64,000 bases of DNA from Bradyrhizobium yuanmingense (GTDB lineage Bacteria > Pseudomonadota > Alphaproteobacteria > Rhizobiales > Xanthobacteraceae). Below are positions 24,495 through 33,615 of this stretch, in pieces (position 1 is the first letter of the stretch; each line of letters starts with the position of its first letter). The DNA lies in contig NZ_FMAE01000009.1 of assembly GCF_900094575.1 (NCBI RefSeq), positions 1 through 64,000 of the forward strand, written 5' to 3'. The position numbers and the translations under genes were made by a program. The notes beneath the pieces are model-generated. The model saw only the letters and a list, made by a program, of their open reading frames with translations. It did no database searches and was not told the origin of the DNA.

Positions 24495-25418
24495 ATGGAT
24501 CGACTGGATGCGATGAAGGTGTTCGTCCTTGCGGTGGACGAAGGAAGCTTGGCTGCGGCAGGGCGCAAACTCGGCCGCTCCCCGGCCGCGGTGAGCCGTG
24601 CAATCGCCTTCCTGGAGGAGCGTGTCGGCGCCGAGCTGCTGCACCGGACCACGCGATCGATCAAGCTGAGCGAGGACGGCGAGCGCTATGTCGAGGTTTG
24701 CCGCCGCGTCCTCACCGAGCTCGAGGAGGCCGAGAATATTGCGACCGGAGCGCGCGCGGCGCCGCGCGGCCTTCTCACGATCACGGCTCCCGTCGTGTCG
24801 GGCGAGATGGTCTTGCGCCCCATCCTCGATGCGTTTCTGGACGCCTGTCCGACCGTGTCGGCAAAGCTCCTGCTATTCGACCGCGCGGTCAATCTGATCG
24901 AAGAGGGTATCGACGTCGCGCTTCGCATCGGTCCCTTGGCGGACTCGTCGATGATCGCGATGCGGGTCGGCGAGATCAGCCGTGTCGTCGTGGCGGCGCC
25001 GCGCTATCTAAAGCAGCATCCGCGTATTGCCGAGCCCGGCGACCTCGCCAAGCACCAGATCGTCGCCATGGCGCATCTGCCCAATTCCTGGACGTTCGCG
25101 CCGCAGGCCGGCTCGTCAGCGCCGCGCACCGTCCAGTTCAATCCGCGCCTGATCGTCAACAGTACCTATGCGGCAGTCGCCTCCGCGGTCGCCGGGCGCG
25201 GCGTGGCGCGGATGTACTCGTACCAAGTGGCGGAGCCCCTCGCCCGCGGCGACCTCGAGATCGTACTGGCCGACCACGAGGATCCGCAGATGCCCGCGCA
25301 TCTGATCTGCCCGCAGGGCCGGCTCGCGGTGCCAAAGGTGCGCGCCTTCACCGACTTTGCAGTGCCGCGCCTGAAGAAGCAGTTTGCATCGCTGAAGAGG
25401 AGCATCACGGCACGCTGA
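24495..25418 (+). CDS. LysR-family transcriptional regulator
   Basis: A 307-residue LysR protein. The winged helix-turn-helix (MKVFVLAVDEGSLAAAGRKLGRSPAAVSRAIAFLEERVGAELLHRTTRSIKLSEDG) spans residues 7-65, followed by a periplasmic-binding-like sensor domain from ~90. It most resembles the subgroup with LRIG in the sensor (ALRIGPLADSSMIA). AGGAAGG lies 1-7 nt before ATG 24495. It is divergent from the SDR-tautomerase-MFS operon, which it most likely controls together with its own promoter. Confidence 0.92.
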   Translation: MDRLDAMKVFVLAVDEGSLAAAGRKLGRSPAAVSRAIAFLEERVGAELLHRTTRSIKLSEDGERYVEVCRRVLTELEEAENIATGARAAPRGLLTITAPVVSGEMVLRPILDAFLDACPTVSAKLLLFDRAVNLIEEGIDVALRIGPLADSSMIAMRVGEISRVVVAAPRYLKQHPRIAEPGDLAKHQIVAMAHLPNSWTFAPQAGSSAPRTVQFNPRLIVNSTYAAVASAVAGRGVARMYSYQVAEPLARGDLEIVLADHEDPQMPAHLICPQGRLAVPKVRAFTDFAVPRLKKQFASLKRSITAR

Positions 25419-25634
25419 TCATTACAGCAGTCGCTTAGCCGCATGCGCCTTGCACATGCGTTCCGTCCACTGCCGTCCGTGAAGAACTCTGATTTCAGAT
25501 TCGACTCGCACCGAAGCCTCAATGACGGCAACTTGAACGGACCACAGTGCTACATCATGGTGCTACGCGCTGTCCGTTTCCGGCAGTTCGAGAAATGATT
25601 GTATCTGAAGCACTTTTTCACTGCCATCAGACGG

Positions 25635-25664
25635 TGGCGGAGAGCGTGGGAGTCAAACCCGCGA
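25635..25664 (-). pseudogene. Degenerate tRNA-Ser 3' end
   Basis: On the minus strand, GCGGG-TTTGACT-CCCAC imitates a T arm (one mismatched pair and changed T-loop bases), followed by the acceptor strand GCTCTCCG and CCA at 25635-25637. Acceptor strand and T arm fit a serine tRNA, but no anticodon arm or 5' half is present. A decayed attachment site is likely. Confidence 0.45.
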
Positions 25665-25763
25665 TTTTCGATCATTACGCGTCGAGTAGCCGAGATTGCA
25701 AGTAGGCACTCGCCGGCCTGCTGCCCTCGGAAATCCAGATTTTGCAAATGCGCCACGAGCCTG

Positions 25764-25880
25764 CTCACGTTGGCTGTGGTGAGATTTTTCTTGATCTCCC
25801 GGTGCACACGTCATGCACACGCCGACCTCTAAGCGATTGAAACCCTTGAACTCTCGTTCCAATCCATCATGGGGGCCACG
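25764..25880. repeat. Dispersed repeat, copy C
   Basis: About 117 bp, with the blocks CTCACGTTGGCTG, GAGATTTTTCTTGATCTCC, CGGTGCACACGTCATGCACACG, CTCTAAGCGATTGAAAC, TTGAACTCTCGTTCC and AATCCATCATGG. This is the most intact of the four copies. It begins 129 bp from the tRNA-Ser remnant and has the same orientation as copies A and B. Confidence 0.7.
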
Positions 25881-26120
25881 GAAAAGCGATGAGACAACAT
25901 ATGGATCATATAGACTTTCGAGCCCCCGACGGGAATAGCGGATTTCATGACCGTGCCGGGCCCGATGGCACGCTCTGCGAGCCAATCGGCGCGGGGAAAG
26001 CCGGCGCCAGACCAGACGGCAAGCGGTTCGCGGCAGCACGGCGCGGCGCCGCGCTCGAACGCGTACACGTCGAACGCGACCAGTCCGCTGCCAGCGAGTA
26101 GCGCGCGAAGAGCATGCTCA

Positions 26121-26200
26121 CTCACGTGGGCCGTCGGAAGATTTGCCTTGATCTCCCGGTGCACATGTCGTGGACACGCCCCCTAACCAACATGAGAGAT
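26121..26200. repeat. Dispersed repeat, copy D (short)
   Basis: Partial copy carrying CTCACG, GATTTGCCTTGATCTCCCGGTGCACATG and GGACACGCCCCCTAACCAA. Similarity fades after about 80 bp, before the CTCTCGTTCC block seen in copy C. Confidence 0.6.
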
Positions 26201-26383
26201 CGAAAGCGGAATCAAGCGCGCTATTGCAGCGCAGGCTGCTCCAATCACGTCGCCATGCAGCAAATCTGTGCAGCGTGGTTGCGCCTGATCAGATCAGGCT
26301 TCGCCACTCGGCCGTCGTTACCTTGCTTGTAGCGGGCCGCGAGGATTGGCGTACGCCGCGGCGCTACACCAAGCTCAAGCAGC

Positions 26384-26409
26384 AGCTCGCCCGAGCACTC
26401 GGGCGAGCT
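26384..26409. repeat. 12-bp inverted repeat (hairpin)
   Basis: AGCTCGCCCGAG and CTCGGGCGAGCT are perfect complements separated by 2 nt. There is no T tract on either side and no gene ends here, so neither a terminator nor an operator role can be assigned. Confidence 0.6.
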
Positions 26410-26504
26410 CGCTGGCTTCGACAGGGAGCGCCGGTCCAATGCACAAGCTCGTGAGACAGCGTCTGAAAACAATCGACCTGCTTTGCGCCCACGCATGTAC
26501 CGCC

Positions 26505-26882
26505 TTAGCCACCAGCCGCCCGCGTGAAACGCGAGGGCAACGCCGATAAGGGGAGAGAACGAACGTTTCCTTTCCGAACGGAAGAACGTCGGAACGCAAA
26601 GCGGCAGATGACGCTATCGAGACTCTCATTCACGTCGCGCATGCGGTGTCCGTGAAAGGCCATCCAGTTCTCGATGCGACGCATGCCTGAACGTCCCAAG
26701 CCCGGCTGCGCCAGGAGCTCGGCCTTGGTGTGAAGCGACGCAATCTCGAGGAGGTAGTGCATGCGCGTCACGGGCTCTCTGCCAACCAACGCCGCAAGCG
26801 GACTGTGAACCAGAATGCCTGCAATTCGCTCAGGGAGAAGGCTTTGCCCCTGCTTGGGAACGAGAGCTTTCCTCACGGTCAA
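26505..26882 (-). CDS. Small helix-hairpin-helix protein, RpoA-CTD-like
   Basis: A protein of up to 125 residues. The middle, TRMHYLLEIASLHTKAELLAQPGLGRSGMRRIENWMAFHGHRMRD, follows the pattern of the RNA polymerase alpha C-terminal domain (helix, then aLL-pg-GR-s---ie-wm), a tandem helix-hairpin-helix DNA-binding fold. No N-terminal alpha domain is present. The start is uncertain: a TTG at 26882 with GGAA nearby, or an internal GTG. It stands alone in a junction region. It could be a DNA-binding accessory protein or a captured fragment. Confidence 0.5.
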   Translation of the reverse strand: MTVRKALVPKQGQSLLPERIAGILVHSPLAALVGREPVTRMHYLLEIASLHTKAELLAQPGLGRSGMRRIENWMAFHGHRMRDVNESLDSVICRFAFRRSSVRKGNVRSLPLSALPSRFTRAAGG

Positions 26883-27147
26883 TTCCAGCTAGACTTTCAG
26901 AAATTCCAAGATCGTTCTAAGAACTCCTCTAGCAAAGCCAATCGGCGTTGTCTCACACGTACACGCTGCGGTTGATCTCGATTAGACAGGTTCTAGATCG
27001 GGGAACCCCAAAGCGACAGCGGAGCACGCCTGCAGGGTGACCGCGAGAACGCCGGCTATTGTGTAATGAGAACGGGACGATTCGTGATGCGTTTCAATCT
27101 CCATCCGCGCAAGGCTTTTGGAGCTGCGATCTCTCCCGGATCGTGTT

Positions 27148-28446
27148 CTAGGCGATGAGTTCCCGGCGCGAGATTGTCGAGAGCAGAGACTCCGCAATCT
27201 CCTGCGACCGCACGGCAATCACCGAAAGCAGCGTGTCGCTCAGACCGTGAGAGGATTCCGAATAGCCCTGGAGGTGGATCTGCGGCCGGAACGCCGGATT
27301 GATCACGAGCCGGTAGTTGCGATCCAGCGCTGCATCGCGAATGTAGCGACGGATCGGTTCGAGAAACCCGTGCGGCGTCTCCCTGTCGTATCCCGTCGCC
27401 AGCACGACCACGTCATAAGTCGAACGACGGTTTTCGCCGCGGAACTTGTCAATCACGCCGATCTCGATGCCGTCCGGTCCCGCATCCACATTGGAAATCT
27501 CGCTGCGGGGACGCAACATGACCCTTGTGTCGCCACCGACGCGCTGCTGGTAGAGCAGCCGATAAAGCTGGTCCAGCAGGTCGGCATCGACGACGGCGTA
27601 GTTGGTGTTCCGGAAGTTGCGGACGATCGCATCCCGCCGCTCGGCAGGCTGCGCGTAGACGAAGTCCGTATAGTCGGGGTTGAAGATCTCGTTGACGAAG
27701 GGACTGCTGTCGGACGGCTTGAGAGCATGGCCGCGGAAGATCAGATCGATATGCGCTTCGGGACATCGGCCATGAAGATCGACCGTTACCTCGGTCGCGC
27801 TCTGTCCGCCACCGACGACGGCCACACGCACGGACCGGCCGCGCGGGACAACGCGCTCGATCAGGTCGAGATAGCGGCTGGAATGCAGCAGCCTGCGATC
27901 GTCGGTAGCCTTGGCAAACACCTGCGGAACATAGGGCTGGCCTCCAACCGCGACCACGAGATTTCGCGCCAGCCGCACGGTCTCCCCGCCGGCGAGCGAG
28001 CGCGAATGCACCCGCAACGACGTCACCGTCTGCCCGGCCGTCACCGGCTCGACGGCGACGATGGTCTCGCCGTAAGCGGCCTGCGACTTAAAATGGCTCG
28101 CCACCCACTGCAGGTAATCGTTGAACTCGACCCTGCTCGGATAGAACGTCCGGCAGTTGATGAAATCCAGTAGGCGGCCGCGCTTATGCAGGTAGTTCAC
28201 GAAGGTGAAGGGACTGGTCGGATCGCGCAAGGAGACCAGATCTTTGAGAAACGATATCTGCATGTCGCTGCCCGGAAGCAGCATGCCGCCATGCCAGGTG
28301 AAGTGCGGCTGCTTCTCCACGAACAGCGGCGTGCATTTCAGCCGTGATCGCTTCGCGCATTCGTCCAATGCGATGGCGAGCGCGAGATTGGAAGGCCCGA
28401 ATCCGACGCCAATGACGTCGTGCTCGATCGCAAGTTGATGGGACAT
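27148..28446 (-). CDS. L-ornithine N5-monooxygenase (siderophore)
   Basis: A 432-residue flavin N-hydroxylase of the PvdA/SidA/IucD family that makes N5-hydroxyornithine for hydroxamate siderophores. The FAD site is VIGVGFGPSNLALAIAL (residues 12-28), the family motif WHGGMLLPGSDMQISFLKDLVSLRDPTSPFTF follows, the NADPH site is VAVVGGGQSATEV, and ATGYDRETP lies near the C terminus. GGAG lies 9 nt before the ATG. It lies 22 bp after the acyltransferase gene. Ornithine rather than lysine is inferred from resemblance to PvdA and from the NRPS adenylation codes. Confidence 0.93.
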   Translation of the reverse strand: MSHQLAIEHDVIGVGFGPSNLALAIALDECAKRSRLKCTPLFVEKQPHFTWHGGMLLPGSDMQISFLKDLVSLRDPTSPFTFVNYLHKRGRLLDFINCRTFYPSRVEFNDYLQWVASHFKSQAAYGETIVAVEPVTAGQTVTSLRVHSRSLAGGETVRLARNLVVAVGGQPYVPQVFAKATDDRRLLHSSRYLDLIERVVPRGRSVRVAVVGGGQSATEVTVDLHGRCPEAHIDLIFRGHALKPSDSSPFVNEIFNPDYTDFVYAQPAERRDAIVRNFRNTNYAVVDADLLDQLYRLLYQQRVGGDTRVMLRPRSEISNVDAGPDGIEIGVIDKFRGENRRSTYDVVVLATGYDRETPHGFLEPIRRYIRDAALDRNYRLVINPAFRPQIHLQGYSESSHGLSDTLLSVIAVRSQEIAESLLSTISRRELIA

Positions 28447-28468
28447 GAAGCCGCGCTCCGCTTGCGCT

Positions 28469-29530
28469 TTAAGACGAGACCGTTGGGCCGGCGGCTGCCG
28501 GAAGCCAAAGCCGATCGCCGAAGAAGCGCTCGCGCAACAGCATGACCAGGGTCGCGCGCTTATGGGGAAAGTTGAAGTTCTTGATCTTTGCGAATCCCGA
28601 GCGCTCGAGATTGCGAAGCTGCTGCGTATGCGCCGCCGCCGGCTCCCCGACGATCCGCTGCGTGCGGCAATCGTCGAGGAACATGTAGTGCATCAGAGAC
28701 GGCAGCCACGCGCTGATGTAACGAGCGCCGCGAAAAGCGTCCTCGCCCACGACCACGTGCCATCCCCGGTCATAGTCGTCGGCATCATAGAACGGCGCAA
28801 TGCGATTTTCCTTGGCCCAATAGAGCTCGAAATAGCCGAACGGCTGCTCGCCGAAGCAGCCGATCAACGGCAGCATATGAGGATCGGCCAGAATGCCGGC
28901 CAGATATCGCCGATGCTTGTCGAGATCGCCCGCCTCGTTCCAGAATGCATCGACGCGAGGATCGTTCATCCAGCGGTGCAACAAATGGAGGTCATTCTCG
29001 AGATCGGCCACGCGAAACGAGATGACCTCCGACAGCCAGGGAATGAAACGACCGTACACCTTTCCCGCCGGCTTTGCGGCGCGGCGCGGATGACGCTTGT
29101 CGTCCGTCATGACGTGGAGTTGCGGCAATGGCGGTCGCCCGGGGTTGACCAGCCAGTTGTCCCGCCGCTGCATCACCAGTTCGGGCAGCAGCACCAGTCG
29201 CCCCTCGGACATGATGGCAAGACCACTCTCGGTCAGCTCTCGTGCAAGCGGCGCTCTCCCAGCGAAGTCCAGAACAAGCCGATCGGCGCCAGGTCGCCAG
29301 GCAAACAGCGCCTCGGCGGACGCCGACACCGCCCGTGCCGCAACCTCGCGGTCGTCCGAGGCATTCAGGATATCGAGGTGATCGACGCGCTCGCGCAGAC
29401 GCAGTTCCAACGCGGTCACATCGGCGGCGACGACGCGAAGGCGATCGCCCTCCTGGAAAACGGTCTGAGCGGAATATGGGCCGACCGGGAACGCACGAGG
29501 TCCGGTCCCGGAATCCGAAGCCTTGTTCAT
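28469..29530 (-). CDS. Hydroxyornithine N-acyltransferase, GNAT type
   Basis: A 353-residue protein. The C-terminal ~190 residues match the siderophore acyltransferase domain of IucB/AlcB/RhbD-type GNATs (RVADLENDLHLLHRWMNDPRVDAFWNE, FGYFELYWAKENRIAPFYDADDYDRGWHVVVGE, RIVGEPAAAHTQQLRNLERSGF). The N-terminal ~160 residues are less conserved. It should acetylate, or otherwise acylate, N5-hydroxyornithine to give the iron-binding hydroxamate. GAGGG lies 4 nt before the ATG. It is followed by the N5-hydroxylase in the same direction. The donor acyl group (acetyl or longer) is not readable from sequence. Confidence 0.88.
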   Translation of the reverse strand: MNKASDSGTGPRAFPVGPYSAQTVFQEGDRLRVVAADVTALELRLRERVDHLDILNASDDREVAARAVSASAEALFAWRPGADRLVLDFAGRAPLARELTESGLAIMSEGRLVLLPELVMQRRDNWLVNPGRPPLPQLHVMTDDKRHPRRAAKPAGKVYGRFIPWLSEVISFRVADLENDLHLLHRWMNDPRVDAFWNEAGDLDKHRRYLAGILADPHMLPLIGCFGEQPFGYFELYWAKENRIAPFYDADDYDRGWHVVVGEDAFRGARYISAWLPSLMHYMFLDDCRTQRIVGEPAAAHTQQLRNLERSGFAKIKNFNFPHKRATLVMLLRERFFGDRLWLPAAAGPTVSS

Positions 29531-29707
29531 CCGGCCCTCGCATCTCGATCATCGCTGAGGCGTGGTGTAGATCACTCGCCTACAGGCTGACAAGGAATGC
29601 GCGCACACGCAGATTAGATTCTCTACAAATCTGACGGCCTGTCGCAAAACGGGATCGTATGCCGTCATTTGTGCGACAGATGGCGCCAGCGGCTCGCTAC
29701 ATTGTGT

Positions 29708-31405
29708 CTAAAGCGGCGCATCGGTTGGAACTGCGGAAGGCCCAGCGACGTTGCTGGCCCTTGCCTCGCTTGCGACGATCTTGCCGTCGCGCAGCCGCAC
29801 CAGATGATCCGCAATCCCGAAATAGCGATCATCGTGTGAGATCACGATGATGGTCTTTCCGAGACGCTTCAGATCGGGCAGCAGCTCCGTATAGAAGATG
29901 TGCCGGAACGCCGGATCCTGATCCGCGGCCCATTCGTCAAACACGAGCACGGGTCTTTCCTCCAGCCATGCATTCATCAGCGCCAATCGCTTGCGCTGTC
30001 CGCTCGACAGGTCCGTCGTCGTGAACACGCCGTTCTCGACCGAGACCTTGTGCGCGACCTCCAGCCGCTGGAGATAGCGTTCCGCCACATCAGGAACCAC
30101 GCCCTCTCCACGAATGAGATCCTCAAACAGATAATAGTCGGAGAAGATGGTCGTGAAGAGCTGGCGGTAATCGTCGCGTGTCTCCGTCAGGACCGGCGAA
30201 CCGTCGCGCAGCACGGCGCCGCCATGCGGAGCATAAAGGCCCAGCAACAACTTGATCAGGGTCGTCTTTCCACTGCCGTTCTGCCCCACGATGAAGACGA
30301 TGTCGCCTTGCCGAACGAACAGATCAACCGGCCCGAGGACAAAGGGATCGCTGCCCGGCACGGCGCGAAAAGCATAGGTTACGCCGCGGAGCTCGATGGA
30401 TTCGATGGCGGTCTTGCCGGGTGCAGCGGGCGCACTGGCCAGCAGATCGTGCTCGGGGCTCGAGAACTGCCCCGAGAGCTCCGCAATGCGGCGCATCGCG
30501 ACCTGGGCGCGACCGAGCGCCGGCAGGATGCCGATGACCTGGTCAATAGGCCCGCGCATAAAGAGCAGCACCAGCACGAACCCGCTGGACACCGCAGCGG
30601 GACTGTCGGGCCACAGGAACGGTCGCAAGGTCAGCGCCACGCCGATCACGACGAAGAACAGCATCGTCCCGAACGCCCGCGCCGTCACGAACAGATTGAT
30701 CGACCTGATCTGCACCGAGCTGATCCGGTCGACGGTCTGCTGGAGCTGCTCGACATAGACGCGCCGACGGCGCACCCGATTGAGGCGCAACTCCTTGGCA
30801 CCTTCGGCGATCGCGCGATATTGCTTGTGCAGCTGATCTTCGGCCTCTCGCGCGGTGCTGAAGCCGCGAACGCCGCGCGTCCTCGCATATCCATGCGCCA
30901 GCGATCCCAGCACGATGACGACTCCCGTGATCAGGAAAAGCTGCCAAGACAGCACCGCCAGGTAAACCATGCAGCCGAGCGCGATCACGAGCGACACGAA
31001 AAAGGACGAAAAGAAGAACGCGAAATCGCTGATCGTGTCGACGTCCTGCGTGAGAACCGGGATCAGGCGATGCGTCCGGTAGATTTCGAGCTGATCGATC
31101 GGCGCAGCCAGGATTTTGGCGGCGAGCGACTTACGAAGCTCGGCGATGATCCGCTGTCCGACAAAATTGGCGCTGATGTCGGCGCCAATGGAACCGATCA
31201 GGATCAGAAGGCACAGGCCAGCGAAGGCGAAAAACAGCGTTACCACGTCGGCCTGCGTGGCATAAAGCCCATGATTCACGACCGCGAGCAACGCCGCGAC
31301 GGAGGCACCGCCGACCACTCCGAGAACGCTGCCGCCGAGCACGAGTGGCCAGTAGGGCCGCAGGAGCTGCAGGATCTGCGTCGTCAGGCCGCTTCGTGAG
31401 TTCAT
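29708..31405 (-). CDS. Cyclic-peptide/siderophore ABC exporter (PvdE-like)
   Basis: About 565 residues: six membrane segments in the first ~330 residues, then a nucleotide-binding domain with Walker A GQNGSGKTTLIKLL, signature LSSGQRKRLALM and Walker B PVLVFDEWAADQDP. This is the single-chain exporter type of pyoverdine PvdE and related peptide exporters, carrying the acyl-peptide across the inner membrane. Start ATG 31405 (MNSRSG...) was chosen on topology; no strong ribosome site is visible, and the frame extends to 31498. It is divergent from the siderophore-interacting protein gene and precedes the hydroxamate genes on the same strand. Confidence 0.9.
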   Translation of the reverse strand: MNSRSGLTTQILQLLRPYWPLVLGGSVLGVVGGASVAALLAVVNHGLYATQADVVTLFFAFAGLCLLILIGSIGADISANFVGQRIIAELRKSLAAKILAAPIDQLEIYRTHRLIPVLTQDVDTISDFAFFFSSFFVSLVIALGCMVYLAVLSWQLFLITGVVIVLGSLAHGYARTRGVRGFSTAREAEDQLHKQYRAIAEGAKELRLNRVRRRRVYVEQLQQTVDRISSVQIRSINLFVTARAFGTMLFFVVIGVALTLRPFLWPDSPAAVSSGFVLVLLFMRGPIDQVIGILPALGRAQVAMRRIAELSGQFSSPEHDLLASAPAAPGKTAIESIELRGVTYAFRAVPGSDPFVLGPVDLFVRQGDIVFIVGQNGSGKTTLIKLLLGLYAPHGGAVLRDGSPVLTETRDDYRQLFTTIFSDYYLFEDLIRGEGVVPDVAERYLQRLEVAHKVSVENGVFTTTDLSSGQRKRLALMNAWLEERPVLVFDEWAADQDPAFRHIFYTELLPDLKRLGKTIIVISHDDRYFGIADHLVRLRDGKIVASEARASNVAGPSAVPTDAPL

Positions 31406-31693
31406 GATGAGAGCCGCGCTGGAGGAGACCTGAAGCGAACCTATATGGCCGGACAAGCCGTGCCGAAGTGATGCGAATACATGATGGCAGCACCGCAACT
31501 CCAGCGGTTATTTTCGCTGCTCTTTCGATGGATTCTAATTTGGGATCGGCAATGCCTTTAATATGATGCGGGTAGTATCGCTTTTGCATCGCAGCCGGCG
31601 AGCGAGCAGGATTTTTGATCCAGAGCCGTGCCAGGCCGCGACATCCGGACATTTGAAGCGCTTGCAGGCTGGCATCGGACAGGCCGGTGGAGA
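31406..31693. promoter_or_regulatory. Divergent promoter region, exporter / SIP
   Basis: A 288-bp AT-richer gap between divergently transcribed iron genes. It contains GGATTCTAATTTGG (about 31530-31543), which resembles half of an Irr-type iron control element, but no clear palindrome. A Fur/Irr/RirA assignment is not supported by this sequence alone. Confidence 0.3.
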
Positions 31694-32761
31694 ATGAGTT
31701 TGGACTTGCTGATCTCCGAAACCCGCATCGCGCTTCCCGACGCCGCCGGCCTCGCCGCGCGGATGATCGATCATCTGGCCGAGCATGACATCGCCTTCGA
31801 GGACCGGGACGGTCTCATGGTGGCGAAACTGCCGTTCGGCACCAGTTTCCTCGCCGTCGAGGCCGAAGCGCTCAAGATCCGCGTCGAGGCCAACGACAAG
31901 GGCAATCTGGAAATGCTGCGCTCGGTCGTCGCCTCGCATGTGATCGAGTTCGCGGGAGACATTGCCCCAACCATCATTTGGTCAGGTCACGAATCCAACG
32001 GCGGCACGCTGGCCAATTTCCGTGAAGTGCGGCTGAAGGCCGCGATCACCCTGACGCCGCACATGCGGCGGCTGACCTTCACGGGCGACGATATCGCCCG
32101 TTTCGTGAATGACGACGACCTGCACGTGCGCCTGTATTTTCCGCCCGAGGGCCTCGCCAAGCCCGAATGGCCGTGGCCCGCGCCCGACGGACGTATCCTG
32201 TGGCCGGAGCCCGACCGCAGGCCCGTCACCCGCTATTACACGATCCGCCGCATCGAGTTGCAGAGCCGCGAAATCGACATCGACTTCGTAGTCCATGATC
32301 ATGCCGGGCCGGGCTCGGCGTTCGCCGTCAACGCGACGGCCGGCGCCATCTGCGGCATGGCTGGCCCGCTCGGCCGGGGCATTCGTCCGGCGCGCTGGAT
32401 GCTGCTGGCGGGCGACGAAACCGCCCTGCCCGCCATCGCGCGAACTCTGGAGACGCTGCCCGCGACAGCGGCGGGTGAGGCCTTTATCGAGGTCGCAGAT
32501 CGGCGCGAGGAAGTTCCGCTGGTCGCCCCGGTCGGGGTAGCAATCCGCTGGTTGCATCGCGAGGGCCGTCCAGCCGGGACGACGCAGCTCCTGATCGACG
32601 CCGTCAAGGCGGTGCGATGGCCGCACCATCAGGACGTCTTCGCCTGGATCGCGTGTGAGGCGCAGGCGCTGAAGGCCCTGCGCAACCATCTGCGCGATGA
32701 GCGAAAGCTTTCCCGCGACCAGCTTCTGGCCGTCGCCTATTGGAGCCTACGCCAACCATGA
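31694..32761 (+). CDS. DUF2218 + siderophore-interacting FAD reductase
   Basis: A 355-residue protein. Residues 1-~95 are a DUF2218 domain (LPFGTSFLAVEAEALKIRVEANDKGNLEMLRSVVASHVIEF). The remainder is a SIP/ViuB-type ferric-siderophore reductase: RPVTRYYTIRRIE for FAD binding, LLAGDETALPAIARTLETLP for NAD(P)H, and a C-terminal WIACEAQALKALRNHLRDERKL. It should release iron from the imported siderophore in the cytosol. GGAGA lies directly upstream of ATG 31694. Its stop overlaps the start of the ABC ATPase gene (ATGA), so the two are translationally coupled. Confidence 0.9.
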   Translation: MSLDLLISETRIALPDAAGLAARMIDHLAEHDIAFEDRDGLMVAKLPFGTSFLAVEAEALKIRVEANDKGNLEMLRSVVASHVIEFAGDIAPTIIWSGHESNGGTLANFREVRLKAAITLTPHMRRLTFTGDDIARFVNDDDLHVRLYFPPEGLAKPEWPWPAPDGRILWPEPDRRPVTRYYTIRRIELQSREIDIDFVVHDHAGPGSAFAVNATAGAICGMAGPLGRGIRPARWMLLAGDETALPAIARTLETLPATAAGEAFIEVADRREEVPLVAPVGVAIRWLHREGRPAGTTQLLIDAVKAVRWPHHQDVFAWIACEAQALKALRNHLRDERKLSRDQLLAVAYWSLRQP

Positions 32762-33609
32762 CGATCCAACACGCGCAGACGAGCGAAAGGACGCTCGCCT
32801 TGCCCGACGTCACGCAGGCCTCACTGGAAGCGCCCGCCCCCTTGTTCCAGCTCGACAAGGTCGGCTTCGCGGTGGCCGGGCGCGCGCTGCTCGAACCGCT
32901 GACGCTATCTCTTCCCGCACGCAGCGTCGTCGGGCTGATCGGCCATAATGGCTCCGGCAAATCGACCTTGCTGAAATTATTGTCGCGCCAGCAGCCGAGC
33001 TCGTCGGGAACGATCCGTTTCGAAGGCCGCGCACTGCGCGCCTGGAGCGATCGGGACTATGCCCGCAAGGTCGCCTACCTGCCGCAGCAGACGCCGCCCG
33101 CCGCCGGCATGCTGGTCAAGGAGCTGGTCGCACTCGGTCGCTATCCCTGGCACGGCGCGCTCGGACGGTTCGGTGACATCGACCGCGAGAAGGTCGCAAA
33201 CGCCATGGCGTTGACCCATATCGAACCCTTTGCGGATCGCCTGGTCGATACGTTGTCCGGCGGCGAGCGCCAGCGGGCGTGGATCGCCATGCTGGTTGCG
33301 CAGGATGCCGAGTGCCTGCTGCTCGACGAGCCGACCTCGGCGCTCGACATCGCTCATCAGATCGAAGTGCTGTCGCTGGTCAGGCAGCTCGCCCGCGAGC
33401 GCAATCTCGGCGTGATCGTGGTGCTCCACGACGTCAACATGGCCGCCCGCTTCTGCGACGAGATCATCGCGCTGCATTCCGGGAAGCTGATCGCGCGCGG
33501 CACACCGGACAAGATCATGACGCCGGCCGAGCTCGAAACCATCTACGGCATCCCCATGGGCGTGATGCCGTCGCCGGACCATGGCCATCTCATCAGCTTC
33601 GCGCGGTGA
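32758..33609 (+). CDS. Ferric-siderophore ABC transporter ATPase (FhuC-like)
   Basis: A 283-residue ATPase. Walker A is GHNGSGKSTLLKLL (about residue 62), signature LSGGERQRAWIAM, Walker B CLLLDEPTSALDIAHQ, and the H-loop VVLHDVNMAARFCD. FhuC/FecE subfamily. Its permease and binding-protein genes lie on the opposite strand, converging with a 6 bp gap to fhuB. The start at 32758 overlaps the SIP stop codon. Confidence 0.92.
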   Translation: MTIQHAQTSERTLALPDVTQASLEAPAPLFQLDKVGFAVAGRALLEPLTLSLPARSVVGLIGHNGSGKSTLLKLLSRQQPSSSGTIRFEGRALRAWSDRDYARKVAYLPQQTPPAAGMLVKELVALGRYPWHGALGRFGDIDREKVANAMALTHIEPFADRLVDTLSGGERQRAWIAMLVAQDAECLLLDEPTSALDIAHQIEVLSLVRQLARERNLGVIVVLHDVNMAARFCDEIIALHSGKLIARGTPDKIMTPAELETIYGIPMGVMPSPDHGHLISFAR

Positions 33610-33615
33610 GCGCCG

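Larger units (their letters stand above)
25419..26504. other. Gene-poor junction region with tRNA remnant and repeats
   Basis: No coding gene is supported in this kilobase. It holds a degenerate tRNA-Ser 3' end (25635-25664), dispersed-repeat copies C and D, and a strong hairpin at 26384-26409. The layout (tRNA 3' end, then repeat, then repeat) mirrors that at 47-1160. Confidence 0.6.

Noticed and set aside
26982..27218. Small frame with a hydrophobic C terminus past the ornithine hydroxylase
   Set aside because: No ribosome site, overlaps the end of the hydroxylase gene, and does not resemble a known small membrane protein.
29610..29633. CAGATT/AATCTG inverted repeat before the acyltransferase gene
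   Set aside because: Only 6 bp per arm with a 12-nt spacer; expected by chance in AT-richer promoter DNA.
29900..31399. 499-codon frame opposite the ABC exporter
   Set aside because: Arg/Gln/His-rich translation typical of antisense frames; the minus strand encodes an intact ABC transporter.
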